From Alteromonas sp. 1_MG-2023 (GTDB lineage: Bacteria; Pseudomonadota; Gammaproteobacteria; Enterobacterales; Alteromonadaceae), in the NCBI RefSeq assembly GCF_030547075.1, contig NZ_JAUOQH010000001.1, positions 248,001 to 312,000 of the forward strand: DNA of 64,000 nt. The letters are read 5' to 3'. The notes under the pieces are model-generated. The model saw only the letters and a list, made by a program, of their open reading frames with translations, ran no database searches and was not told the DNA's origin. The position numbers and the translations under genes are program-made. Positions 53,121 through 62,341 of this stretch are shown here, piece by piece (position 1 is the stretch's first letter; each line of letters starts with the position of its first letter).

Positions 53121-55775
53121 TTAAAAATCATACTTATACGAAAGACTGATACCGGTACCTCGGGTTTCAGATCTAACCAAAGTGTCTTCAAATTCAATTT
53201 CTTTTTGTTCATTAAAGATATTTTGAAGTTTGAATGTGACAGTACTGTTAAAGTCTGGGAAGTAACGATAGACCATGTCTAACGAGTGGAATGGCTGCTC
53301 GAAGCTATCATCGAAGCCATCAATCCCAGGAATAAGAATACGATCGCCAAACACGTTATAAACTAATGAACCTGAGTGTTCACCGTTGTCTGAGTCGAAA
53401 CCAAACTGCAGATTGACTACGTATTGAGAGTGCCCAGTTAAACGTCGAGTGGTATTGGTAATAGCAGCAGAAACACCAGTTTGTTCAACAATATTTTGGA
53501 AATCCAATTCAATTTCAGAGTCACTGATTGTGACGTTACCTGATACGAAAAGGTTATCCCAAACGCCTTTACCAATAACATCTAAGCCTTGCAAGAATTC
53601 AATTTCAACACCGAACAATTCGCCAGACTCTGCATTCGCAATTCGAATAAGAGGTGGACCATCTTGTGCAGGCGATTGAATTGATTCAATTGGGTCGGTC
53701 ATATCTTTGTAGAACAAACCAACCGATAAGTTATTACCCGCTTCTCGATACCATTCCCAACGCATATCGTAGTTTTTAATGGCCGTAGTACGAATACCTG
53801 GCGTACCTGCGATAGGGAAATCCGTTAACGGATCGATATAGGTAGCTGAAGATACTTCACGTAGGTCAGGACGGACCACGGTTTCACCAAAGCTGAAACG
53901 TAACTGCATATCGTCACGAACGAAATAGGTCAACGCTAATGCAGGATAAATATCATCTTCTTGGAATGCTAATTCGGCACGGTCGGTATCATCAGCAATA
54001 TCAAACTGATTGGTACGAGGGTCGAAAGGTACAACGGCTTGACGGAAATCTTCGTAGCGAATACCGCCACTGAAACGCCATACGTTGTTCCAGAACAAAT
54101 CGGCTTCAAAATAGTATGCATCTATTTTTTGGCCGGCAGCATAATCATCACCGGCTATCGTTGTATCACGAATAATAGGTGTGGTTGATGCAAACTCTGC
54201 GCTGTCTAACGCACTGTCGCTTAAAATTTCAGAAATTTGATAACCATCAAGATCGGCTGAAGAAGAAAACGCGCGAGAGTTAATATCAAAACGGCGGTTT
54301 TCTGCGTCGCGGAACTTAGTCACAAAGTTACCGCCAGCTTTAAATTCCATTTCCCAATTGTTAATGGTGTAAGGAATATTAAAGTTATATCCGTAGTTTT
54401 CTACTCGGTCATGCAACTCTTGGAATTCATAACGGGCAGCGGTAGTAGAGTTACTTAGTGAACTTTCTGTTTCCACATCGAAAATGCCGTCTTCGTTAGC
54501 ATCTTCAATGATAAAGCGCGTTTCAAAGTTACCAGGAGAATACCGCTTAGAACGACCTAACGAGTATTTCCAGTCAAAGCCCATAAAACCAAGCTCTGGG
54601 AAAGTATGTGTTCCCTTAACTTGGTTGGTATAAAGCTTACGCTCTTCATAGACAACTTCTACATCGTGAACACGTTGACCATCAGACAATGTGTTGTTAG
54701 CCGTATTACCAAATTTATCTTGGATTTGATCACGGGTATCGTTCAACACAATCAAGCTGTAATCAATACGATGTTGACGGTTATAGTCGATACCAAAGTT
54801 AAACATGGTAGACCACTTCACCGATTTTTCAGTGGTGTTCACTTCGTCAAACAAGCGAACCATACGAATTTCATCGCCGTTTCTTAATGCTTGCTCACCA
54901 ATGTATTCTTCTGATACCACGGTAGAACGGTCGTAACCGGCGGCCATAAGGAAACCGAAGCGCCAGTCTTCGTCGTAATCGTAGCTGTTACCAAAGGTAA
55001 CATTTGCGCCCATATCTGGGTCTACGCTCTCGGTGGTAACGTCATAGTCGCGATTAACGTCTTTCAGTAACGAAATAGCTTCATCTTGAGATAAGTTATC
55101 TAGAAAGTTCTTCGAATCCCAGCGTTCGCTGATAGAACTTGGTACGGCGCGGGTGCCATCATCACTGCCTATCCAATCGTTACTGCCACCGTTATAGGCC
55201 ACAGCATCATCGAAGTTATCGAAATTAGTACCTAGACTACCCTGCATATTAAACACATAGTCAGTAGGAATGGTTTTAAGTCTAATATCAACGTTACCAC
55301 CACCAAATGAGGCAGGCATTGAAGGAGAGTAAGACTTTTGTACCGACAAGCTTTCAATAATAGATGACGGGAATAAATCTAGAGGAATAACGTTACGGGT
55401 TGGATCTGGGCTAGGTACGGCCAAACCGTTCAACTGGGTTGAAGAGTAGCGTTCACCTAAACCACGAACGTAAATAAATTTACCATCAACCAACGTTAGA
55501 CCTGTCACACGACGAAGCGCAGAGGCAGCGTCAGAGTCACCAGTACGAGAGATTTGTTCAGCTCCCATAATATCAGCAACGAAAGCTTGGTTTTTACGTT
55601 CTTCCATAACGGCAGTTGCCGTTCCTTTCAAACGTGTTCCTGTTGCTACCACTTCTTCGATGACTTCTTCGTCACCTGCTTCTTGCGCTATAGCGGGAAA
55701 CATACCGGTAGCAACTGATGCTAGCACGGCAAGACTAAGTGGCTTGAGAGGAAACCTGATAGCAGGCTTTTTCAT
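53121..55775 (-). CDS. TonB-dependent outer-membrane receptor
   Basis: Protein of 884 residues: signal peptide (1-30), N-terminal TonB-box-like stretch (EEVIEEVVATGTR), plug domain (about 55-170; RVTGLTLVDGKFIYVRGLGE, SFGGGNVDIRLK) and a 22-strand-size barrel ending in YKYDF with the terminal aromatic needed for BAM recognition. No N-terminal signalling domain for an anti-sigma factor. Substrate cannot be read directly; plug features recall large-substrate receptors rather than classical siderophore receptors. It lies between a surface lipoprotein gene and the TtpC-TonB operon, next to phoBR. Confidence 0.93.
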   Translation of the reverse strand: MKKPAIRFPLKPLSLAVLASVATGMFPAIAQEAGDEEVIEEVVATGTRLKGTATAVMEERKNQAFVADIMGAEQISRTGDSDAASALRRVTGLTLVDGKFIYVRGLGERYSSTQLNGLAVPSPDPTRNVIPLDLFPSSIIESLSVQKSYSPSMPASFGGGNVDIRLKTIPTDYVFNMQGSLGTNFDNFDDAVAYNGGSNDWIGSDDGTRAVPSSISERWDSKNFLDNLSQDEAISLLKDVNRDYDVTTESVDPDMGANVTFGNSYDYDEDWRFGFLMAAGYDRSTVVSEEYIGEQALRNGDEIRMVRLFDEVNTTEKSVKWSTMFNFGIDYNRQHRIDYSLIVLNDTRDQIQDKFGNTANNTLSDGQRVHDVEVVYEERKLYTNQVKGTHTFPELGFMGFDWKYSLGRSKRYSPGNFETRFIIEDANEDGIFDVETESSLSNSTTAARYEFQELHDRVENYGYNFNIPYTINNWEMEFKAGGNFVTKFRDAENRRFDINSRAFSSSADLDGYQISEILSDSALDSAEFASTTPIIRDTTIAGDDYAAGQKIDAYYFEADLFWNNVWRFSGGIRYEDFRQAVVPFDPRTNQFDIADDTDRAELAFQEDDIYPALALTYFVRDDMQLRFSFGETVVRPDLREVSSATYIDPLTDFPIAGTPGIRTTAIKNYDMRWEWYREAGNNLSVGLFYKDMTDPIESIQSPAQDGPPLIRIANAESGELFGVEIEFLQGLDVIGKGVWDNLFVSGNVTISDSEIELDFQNIVEQTGVSAAITNTTRRLTGHSQYVVNLQFGFDSDNGEHSGSLVYNVFGDRILIPGIDGFDDSFEQPFHSLDMVYRYFPDFNSTVTFKLQNIFNEQKEIEFEDTLVRSETRGTGISLSYKYDF

Positions 55776-55841
55776 TGTAAACCTCGTGGTAAAGCGTTCT
55801 TTCTAATCAGTGTAAAAATCACACTGCTTGTAATACATAAA

Positions 55842-55879
55842 AAGCAAGCACGTCACTGATTAGTGTAACGTGCCTGCTT
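55842..55879 (-). terminator. Intercistronic hairpin between lipoprotein and receptor genes
   Basis: AAGCAAGCACGTCACT pairs with AGTGTAACGTGCCTGCTT across a 4-nt loop, followed on the minus strand by CTTTTTATG. A second small hairpin (CAGTGT/ACACTG) lies at 55808-55825. A partial terminator or mRNA stabiliser within a two-gene operon would let the lipoprotein exceed the receptor. Confidence 0.75.
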
Positions 55880-55900
55880 GATTAGCGTTTTTTGGCGTAT

Positions 55901-58666
55901 TTACTCTAGACCAACAGTCCAACCAGCAGTCCAATCGTTGTCAGCAGATACTGCGCCAACGAAGTCTGTGGTGTCAAAGAAGGTATCGCCAGTCCAGTCT
56001 TTCGGTGTTACCGCATCAGTTGAAGAGTAAATTCCAGTTACTACTTCAGCCTGAGTGGCTACAACCGCGTTCCCAGTCATGGTGTTTTGGAACCAGTCAG
56101 CTAGGTCAACTGCGCCGTCATCGTTTTTGAAGTTCTCGTCGTTTTCACAAGCAATCACTGAGTTAGTAAAGGTAGTTGTACCATCGCTAAGGTTAGCTTG
56201 TGATTCAGTCACGTTTTCAATTTCAAAACACTCACCCATTCCAGCAGGGCCAGTAACAATCACATTTGAAAGTTGAGCACCAGTACCTTCACGTAAGTAG
56301 ATACCTTCAGCATCGTCATCACCGTCAAACTCATTACCAATAATAGTTAAGTTAGAGATAGTTGGGTTAGACTGAGGTTCTGCCGCTGGGTTAGAACCGT
56401 CATTATCAGCTTCGATACCACGGTTAGCGTCAGAGTTATCTGTTGCTTGGCGAACCAATACATACTGCATGCGACCACGGAAACCGTTGTCCCAATCGAT
56501 GCTGTCATCTTGAATGTCAGTCAGTACTAGGTTTTTAACGTCAACCGCACCACCGAAGAATTCAACACCGTCATCTGCGTTTTTGTGAACTTGTACATAC
56601 TCAACGGTAGTACCAGAACCAACACCACCGAAAGTGATACCGTTTAATTCGTTATCTGGCGCAATTTCGAAACCGCCGTGCATAACCCGCACATATTGAA
56701 GCGTACCAGAGCTTTCAGTATCGTCAGTTCCGCCGAATACTGCACCTTCTTGCACACCTTCAATTTGAAGTGAGCAGTCACCGGTTGCAGGACACTTGTT
56801 TGACGTACCGTTACCAAGGATAACTAAACCACCCCATTGACCAGCAGCACCTTCTCCACCAGAAACGTCATCGAAAGAGGTGAAAGTGATTGGGTCAGTA
56901 GCCGTACCTGCCGCATTAATTTGTGAACCACGGCTTACTACTAGGTAATCATTACCTGATGCGCCGTATACCGTTACGCCAGGCTCAATGGTTAATGTTG
57001 CGCTGTCTGTGTTATCGCCACCCACAAATACCGCACCTGAGATAGCGTATAGGTTACCTTCAGTTAGCGTTAAGTCAGACGTTAAACGACCTGTTACTTC
57101 ACACGTTGTGGTTGAACTATCAGCTGCGCTAATGTTAGTGGTTCCTGATGGACAGCCAGATTCAGAAGTAACAACAGACACTGTGCCGCCGCCGTAACCA
57201 AATGCCCAACCTTGACGCCAGTCATCAGTACCGATTGCGCCAATAAAGTCAGTGGCATCAAAGAAGCCGTCTACTTGTGAAGCGTCTGTGCCTGCACCTA
57301 GTAGTGAGCTGGTTGATGAAGGAGAACCATCAGTGTTTAGCGAGATAGACTCTGAAATGCTGTTGCCAGTTTGGGTGTTAAGGAACCAATCTTCCAAATC
57401 AACCGCACCGTCATCATTTTTAAAGTTTTCTTCGTTATTACATGCCATTACTGAGCTAGAAATAGTGATAGTACCGTCAGCTAGGTTAGCTTGTGATTCA
57501 GTCACGTTTTCAACTTCTAGACACTCGCCCATGCCAGCAGGGCCAGTAACAACCATGTTGTAAATTTGTGCGCCAGTACCTTCGCGAAGGTAAACACCTT
57601 CTGAGTCATCATCACCGTCAAAGCTGTTACCAATAATAGTCATGTTAGAAATCATTGGATTTGACTGAGGCTCTATAGCAGGATCTGAACCATCGTTATC
57701 AGCTTCGATACCACGGTTAGCATCGCCACCGGTTGAGTCTTGCTCGATATAAACGTACTGAAGTTTGCCTTGGAAACCGTTGTCCCAATCAACACTGTCG
57801 TCTTGGTTGTCAGTTAACACTAAGTGCTTAACATTAACGTTTCCGCCAAAGAACTCTACGCCATCATCTGCGTTAGCGTGCACTTGAAGGTAATCAACAG
57901 TAGTAGCAGAACCTACACCACCGAAAGTAACACCGTTTAATTCGTTGTCAGGCGCAATTTCAAACCCTGCATATTTCACTACTACGTAGTTTAAGGTACC
58001 AGAGTTATCTTCTGTATCTGTACCACCGAAAACAGCACCTTCTTCAGCACCTTCAATTTGAAGTGAACAATCACCTTCAGCTGGGCACTTGTTTGATGGT
58101 GCGTTACCTAGAAGGATGATACCACCCCACTGGCCAGCACCCACTTCATCACCGGTAACATCTTCGAATGAAGTAAAGATAATTGGGTCTGCAGCTGTAC
58201 CCACCGCTTCAATTTTTGAACCACGGCTTACTACAAGGTAATCATCGCCAGTACGTGCAAATACGACTGTGCCTTCTTCAATCACCAAGTTAACGCTGTC
58301 TGCGTTATCGTTACCCACAAACACAGGGCCTTCAAGCGCCCATACTGTATCGTTAGTTAATGTAATGTCACCTTGGTCGTCTGCATCGTCGGCAGTTAAC
58401 GTACCTGATAAAACACGAACTTCTACATCTGTACCAAATGCGGTAGATACCTCACCTGATAGGAAAGAGCTTGACTCACCTATCGTTGAATCAGAAGAAC
58501 CATCTGATGAAGAACCGTCATCGCTGTCGCTACCATTGTTCACTACGCTATTGTCTGTTGTGCTGTTATCAATATCGCCTTCGCTGATATTGATGTCACC
58601 ACCACAACCGGCTAAAACAAGAGCTGCCGCAATTGCAGAAGCTTGAAATAAGTGCTTGAGTTCCAT
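55901..58666 (-). CDS. Large duplicated surface lipoprotein, beta-helix-like
   Basis: Lipoprotein of 921 residues: lipobox LVLAGC with C21, Gly at +2 (not retained in the inner membrane), then an acidic Ser/Asp linker (about 30-65). The body is two copies of one domain, about residues 85-480 and 530-921. Both contain QWGG-(IIL/LVI)-LGN, NKCP..GDCSLQIEG, FEIAPDNELNG, NADDGVEFFGG, DD(S)(V/I)DWDNGF, GIEADNDGS, YLREGTGAQ, VTGPAGMGEC and FKNDDGAVDL. Asp-rich turns suggest Ca2+ binding; periodic beta strands suggest a right-handed helix. No catalytic motif recognised. It lies upstream of the TonB-dependent receptor and has a Pho-box-like site at 58730-58747. Confidence 0.88.
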   Translation of the reverse strand: MELKHLFQASAIAAALVLAGCGGDINISEGDIDNSTTDNSVVNNGSDSDDGSSSDGSSDSTIGESSSFLSGEVSTAFGTDVEVRVLSGTLTADDADDQGDITLTNDTVWALEGPVFVGNDNADSVNLVIEEGTVVFARTGDDYLVVSRGSKIEAVGTAADPIIFTSFEDVTGDEVGAGQWGGIILLGNAPSNKCPAEGDCSLQIEGAEEGAVFGGTDTEDNSGTLNYVVVKYAGFEIAPDNELNGVTFGGVGSATTVDYLQVHANADDGVEFFGGNVNVKHLVLTDNQDDSVDWDNGFQGKLQYVYIEQDSTGGDANRGIEADNDGSDPAIEPQSNPMISNMTIIGNSFDGDDDSEGVYLREGTGAQIYNMVVTGPAGMGECLEVENVTESQANLADGTITISSSVMACNNEENFKNDDGAVDLEDWFLNTQTGNSISESISLNTDGSPSSTSSLLGAGTDASQVDGFFDATDFIGAIGTDDWRQGWAFGYGGGTVSVVTSESGCPSGTTNISAADSSTTTCEVTGRLTSDLTLTEGNLYAISGAVFVGGDNTDSATLTIEPGVTVYGASGNDYLVVSRGSQINAAGTATDPITFTSFDDVSGGEGAAGQWGGLVILGNGTSNKCPATGDCSLQIEGVQEGAVFGGTDDTESSGTLQYVRVMHGGFEIAPDNELNGITFGGVGSGTTVEYVQVHKNADDGVEFFGGAVDVKNLVLTDIQDDSIDWDNGFRGRMQYVLVRQATDNSDANRGIEADNDGSNPAAEPQSNPTISNLTIIGNEFDGDDDAEGIYLREGTGAQLSNVIVTGPAGMGECFEIENVTESQANLSDGTTTFTNSVIACENDENFKNDDGAVDLADWFQNTMTGNAVVATQAEVVTGIYSSTDAVTPKDWTGDTFFDTTDFVGAVSADNDWTAGWTVGLE

Positions 58667-59099
58667 GTGTGTCTCCAGGTGCTGGTATAATTATGGATTT
58701 AGAAAACGCAAGAACTTTACCTAAGCTAAATGACACATTTGTTACATTATGACAGTGTCACAAAAGTTTCACACTATACCACCAAAAAATGGACTACTGG
58801 TTAACCTGTTAAAAATTTGGAAAACCTTAATCTTTGATTTTAAGCGAATTTTGTAGTGCGGCGCTATTCAGCTAAGAATGTTTGTATTGGGTGACATATC
58901 AAGTACAGCTTGCCAAGCATGACGGGGGATAGAATGAGAATGGTATCTGCCTGTACCTGTCTGTATCTGTACGCAGCGTTGAGTAAATAGCATGGCCTTT
59001 GGCAGGTAAATCGTGGGCCCAAATTCTTGGGCGCTATATTGTGATAGCTAAATCAGGAGCACGGTAACAAGAGTGATAAGCAGTATTTACTCAGCACCA
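58667..59099. other. Intergenic region upstream of the surface lipoprotein gene
   Basis: Promoter region of the lipoprotein-receptor operon. It holds the Pho-box-like site (58730-58747), a neighbouring GACAGTGTCA palindrome (58751-58760), a short CTGTAC/CTGTAT repeat near 58955-58975 and, at its end, the 13-bp repeat that overlaps the pstS-like stop. No coding frame. Confidence 0.55.
58730..58747 (-). promoter_or_regulatory. Pho-box-like site upstream of the lipoprotein gene
   Basis: Minus strand reads ATGTAACAAATGTGTCAT. Against the PhoB consensus CTGTCATAWAWCTGTCAY it agrees at 14 of 18 positions by eye, including TGTCAT in the second half and an A-rich spacer. It lies about 65 bp before the ATG, in the orientation of the gene. 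Confidence 0.5.
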
Positions 59100-59127
59100 T
59101 CACTCAGCACTGTCACTCAATAAGCGT
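59089..59127. repeat. 13-bp direct repeat over the stop of the pstS-like gene
   Basis: ACTCAGCACCATC and ACTCAGCACTGTC are adjacent, and a third unit begins ACTCAATAAG. The array crosses the stop codon at 59100, similar in kind to the duplicated end of recJ. Confidence 0.7.
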
Positions 59128-60074
59128 CGCTGTCTAATCAACATATCTTCCCGAATAGGAAAGTATCCATCTCGAGAGACCTGTTCTTGCCCTTGTTCAG
59201 ATAAAATATAGCGCAGAAATTCTCTTTCTAGCGTGGGCAGGGGCTCGCCGGGCTTTTTGTTTATGACTAAATACAAGAATCGAGAAAACGGATAAGACTC
59301 ACTGCGCACGTTATCTATCGTAAGTGGCACTAACGAATCGGTGGTTTCACCTAATGGCAACGCCCGCACCCCTGCGGTTTTGTATCCATAAGCAGCGTAG
59401 CCCATCGCACCTTTACCCGATGCAACCGATAACACCACAGATGCCGATCCCGGTTGCTCGTTAACGGTATTTCTAAAATCGCCATCACACATAGCAATCA
59501 TTTTAAATAACCCGTAGGTTCCTGACACCGAGTTACGTCCGTACAAACGGATAGGTGCTCGATAACCATTAGTATCAATGCCTAACTCTGACCACTTACT
59601 GATTGGCCCATCCCCTCCGCAAAACTGAGTGTGAGAAAAGATAGAATCGACTTGATTTAGCGTAAGGCCTTGCAGCGGGTTGCGGCGTTCTACAAAAATG
59701 GCAATCGCATCCATGGCCACTTTAAGCACTAAAGGTGGATAGCCGTGTTTACGGGTGAAGTCGCGAATTTCACTTGGCTTTAATTCTCGGCTCATGGGGC
59801 CAATAGTGGCCGTGCCTTCAATAAGTGCGGGCGGCGCAGTAGAAGAACCAGACGCCTGAATTTGAAAACCAACTTGGGGGTAAAGGGTTTTAAATTCTTG
59901 TGACCAAAATGTCATTAAATTTGCGAGAGTATCTGAACCCACAGAGGTGATTTTTCCTGCCACCCCAGGTTGACGCTCATACTCTAACTCATGGGTGGTT
60001 TCAGCATGTGCTAAACGGGTAACAAGCAACAAAACGACCACATTGCATAGGGCGATGAATTGCTTTCTACGCAT
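59100..60074 (-). CDS. PstS-like phosphate ABC transporter substrate-binding protein
   Basis: Periplasmic phosphate-binding protein of 324 residues, signal peptide 1-24. PstS-type anion-binding features: SVGSDTLANLM (residues about 43-53), IQASGSSTAPPAL and GRNSVSGTYGLFK. Directly follows phoR (the phoR stop and this start are adjacent), so it is co-transcribed with phoBR. No pstC, pstA, pstB or phoU is in the window; the protein may serve a permease encoded elsewhere or act in sensing. A 13-bp repeat covers the 3' end. Confidence 0.92.
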   Translation of the reverse strand: MRRKQFIALCNVVVLLLVTRLAHAETTHELEYERQPGVAGKITSVGSDTLANLMTFWSQEFKTLYPQVGFQIQASGSSTAPPALIEGTATIGPMSRELKPSEIRDFTRKHGYPPLVLKVAMDAIAIFVERRNPLQGLTLNQVDSIFSHTQFCGGDGPISKWSELGIDTNGYRAPIRLYGRNSVSGTYGLFKMIAMCDGDFRNTVNEQPGSASVVLSVASGKGAMGYAAYGYKTAGVRALPLGETTDSLVPLTIDNVRSESYPFSRFLYLVINKKPGEPLPTLEREFLRYILSEQGQEQVSRDGYFPIREDMLIRQRRLLSDSAE

Positions 60075-61376
60075 TTAAATTTGCTCCGCGATTAACTCTT
60101 TATCAAGTACAAAGGAAAACTGGCTGCCCTCACCTAAGGTACTGGCAATATCTAAACGGGAATTGTGATGGCTAAGTACGTGCTTCACTATCGACAAGCC
60201 TAATCCTGAGCCCCCTGTTTTACGAGACCGCGCTTTATCCACACGGTAAAAACGTTCGGTGAGTCGATTAAGGTGATTAGATTCAATACCATCGCCATTA
60301 TCATGAACGGCAAATTTAGCCCCTTCCTCGTCACCACGCCAATATACATGAATTTCACCACCAGGTGGAGTGTAGTGCACAGCATTAAATACTAAGTTAG
60401 AACAAGCACTTCGCAGCTCGGTCTCTACACCAAAAACTTTTAGTCCGGCATCAATATGAAATTCAATATGATGCTGTTTTTCTTTATTCAGCGACTGGGC
60501 TTCTCGCTCTATTTGAGACAATACCGTGGGAATATTTACCACGTTTTCATAGATACGTTCAGAGCTAGCTTCAATCCGCGACAATACCAATAAGTCTTCA
60601 ATCAGATTCTGCATCCGGTGGGTTTGCGCGGTCATTTCCTTCATGGCTTTTTGCATAAAAGGGTCTGCTGACTCGTCCACCGGCAATATTTCTAAATAAC
60701 CATTAATAACCGTAAGAGGCGTTCGTAGTTCATGTGAAACATTCGCGACGAAGTCTTTACGCATCGCCTCTAACTGAGAAACTCGGGTAATATCCCGAGC
60801 CACAACTAAAAGATGCTCGTCACCATAAGGCATTATCCGATATTCAAAGGTTTTATGCGGATTAGTAGGCGATGGTACTTCAATAGGGTATTTAAAATTA
60901 CCGGCATGAAAATACTGAATAAACTCAGGATGGCGCAATAAGTTATCGAGCCTTCTGCCTGCATCTTGTGGCCACTTTAGCCCTAGGTCTAGGCGGGCCA
61001 AACGGTTACACCAAATAATACACGCTTTAGAATCTACCACTACCGCAGCATCGGGTAAGGCTTCAGAGCCTTCACGAAAGCGTTTAACTAATTCACCCAA
61101 CTCTTTACGCTTATTTCTGTTTCTGCGCTGCAGGTAATAAATACCTTCATAGATATGTTCCCACACACCACGCACTGTGGGCGGTGACATCTTACGGCTA
61201 TGCCACAACCAGCGGTTAAGCTTGTATAAATGCCAATAATTGAAAATGAGCAGCAAGGTGGCGCCAATGGCAACGGCAAATAACATGTCATTCATGTACC
61301 AACCAATTAACGCAAATACCAAAAGGTAAAGCGCTAATCGAAGCGTACTTCTCAGCCATGAGAACGGGTAATACAT
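60075..61376 (-). CDS. phoR: Phosphate regulon sensor kinase PhoR
   Basis: Membrane histidine kinase of 433 residues. Two closely spaced N-terminal hydrophobic segments (about 10-45), a linker, a PAS domain (about 95-200; ALPDAAVVVDSKACIIWCNR), HisKA with H215 in VSHELRTPLTVINGY, and HATPase (GSGLGLSIVKHVLSHH). Length, absent periplasmic loop and PAS match PhoR. It autophosphorylates and activates PhoB under phosphate limitation. It sits 73 bp after phoB and directly before the pstS-like gene. Confidence 0.96.
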   Translation of the reverse strand: MYYPFSWLRSTLRLALYLLVFALIGWYMNDMLFAVAIGATLLLIFNYWHLYKLNRWLWHSRKMSPPTVRGVWEHIYEGIYYLQRRNRNKRKELGELVKRFREGSEALPDAAVVVDSKACIIWCNRLARLDLGLKWPQDAGRRLDNLLRHPEFIQYFHAGNFKYPIEVPSPTNPHKTFEYRIMPYGDEHLLVVARDITRVSQLEAMRKDFVANVSHELRTPLTVINGYLEILPVDESADPFMQKAMKEMTAQTHRMQNLIEDLLVLSRIEASSERIYENVVNIPTVLSQIEREAQSLNKEKQHHIEFHIDAGLKVFGVETELRSACSNLVFNAVHYTPPGGEIHVYWRGDEEGAKFAVHDNGDGIESNHLNRLTERFYRVDKARSRKTGGSGLGLSIVKHVLSHHNSRLDIASTLGEGSQFSFVLDKELIAEQI

Positions 61377-61449
61377 AGTGAATGCGCCCTGAAACAGTGA
61401 AACGCGGAGAGCGAAGAGACGCTAAAACCGTCTCTTATCCGCTGGGAAT

Positions 61450-62139
61450 TTAGAGTTTGGTAGAGAAACGGTAACCGGCTCCACGCACGGTTTGAATCAT
61501 AGCATCATGCCCATGACGAGAGATAGCTTTACGTAGGCGTCTGATATGCACGTCAACGGTGCGATCTTCTACATACACGTTTGTACCCCATACATTATCG
61601 AGTAATAGTTCGCGGCTATAGACACGCTCAGGATGGGTCATGAAAAAGTGCAGTAGCTTAAACTCAGTAGGTCCCATATCAAGAGGCTCTTCGTTAGCCA
61701 TGACACGGTGTGAGACTGGCTCAAGTTTCAAACCATTAAACTCAATAGGTTCTTCATTCGAGGTAGGTGTTACACGTCGCATCACCGCTTTAATTCGCGC
61801 GATAAGCTCTTTAGGTGAAAACGGTTTAGTAACGTAGTCATCAGCACCCGCATCAAGACCACGAATTTTATCTTCTTCTTCGCCTCTAGCGGTAAGCATA
61901 ATCACTGGAATATCACGAGTGAACTCATGCTGCTTTAAACTCTTAGCCAATTGCACGCCGCTACCACCAGGTAGCATCCAATCAAGTAAGATTAAATCTG
62001 GGTAAGGTTCACATATTTTTTCTTGTGCTATATCGTAATCTTCGGCTTCAATAATATTAAAACCAGATTGTTCTAACACAAACTTTAGCATTTCTCGGAT
62101 GGGCGCTTCGTCCTCAACCACCAAAACTGTTCGAGACAT
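61450..62139 (-). CDS. phoB: Phosphate regulon response regulator PhoB
   Basis: OmpR-family activator of 229 residues, equal to E. coli. Receiver domain 1-120 with D53 in [10 protein letters not shown] and K near 105 (YVTKPFSP); winged helix at about 135-229 ([23 protein letters not shown]). The ATG at 62139 has AGGAAA 6 nt upstream and yields the standard N-terminus [11 protein letters not shown]; an in-frame ATG at 62160 is less likely. First gene of phoB-phoR-pstS. A possible PhoB site lies at 62219-62236. Confidence 0.97.
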   Translation of the reverse strand: MSRTVLVVEDEAPIREMLKFVLEQSGFNIIEAEDYDIAQEKICEPYPDLILLDWMLPGGSGVQLAKSLKQHEFTRDIPVIMLTARGEEEDKIRGLDAGADDYVTKPFSPKELIARIKAVMRRVTPTSNEEPIEFNGLKLEPVSHRVMANEEPLDMGPTEFKLLHFFMTHPERVYSRELLLDNVWGTNVYVEDRTVDVHIRRLRKAISRHGHDAMIQTVRGAGYRFSTKL

Positions 62140-62218
62140 TATTATTTTCCTGCTCATCACAAAACGCCGCTATTATTAATGTGCACTGTGACACTTTTAT
62201 TAAAACGATTACATTAAT

Positions 62219-62236
62219 GTGTCAAGTTTTCGACAA
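62219..62236 (-). promoter_or_regulatory. Possible Pho box upstream of phoB
   Basis: Minus strand TTGTCGAAAACTTGACAC agrees with the PhoB consensus at about 12 of 18 positions, with half-sites in the right 11-bp phase. It lies about 80 bp before the phoB ATG, where autoregulation would place it. Confidence 0.4.
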
Positions 62237-62341
62237 AAAACACTATTATTTTCTTCTGAGAGGTTGCTTGTTTATTCATACATTTACGCATATTCTTGGC
62301 TATGAAGGTAAAGTAATCAGTAGACAGAGGAATGTTGTTCA

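Noticed and set aside
58690..58700. Second MITE end (GGTATAATTATGG) before the lipoprotein gene
   Set aside because: Only about ten bases resemble the element end and there is no partner repeat; it is more likely a promoter -10 region.
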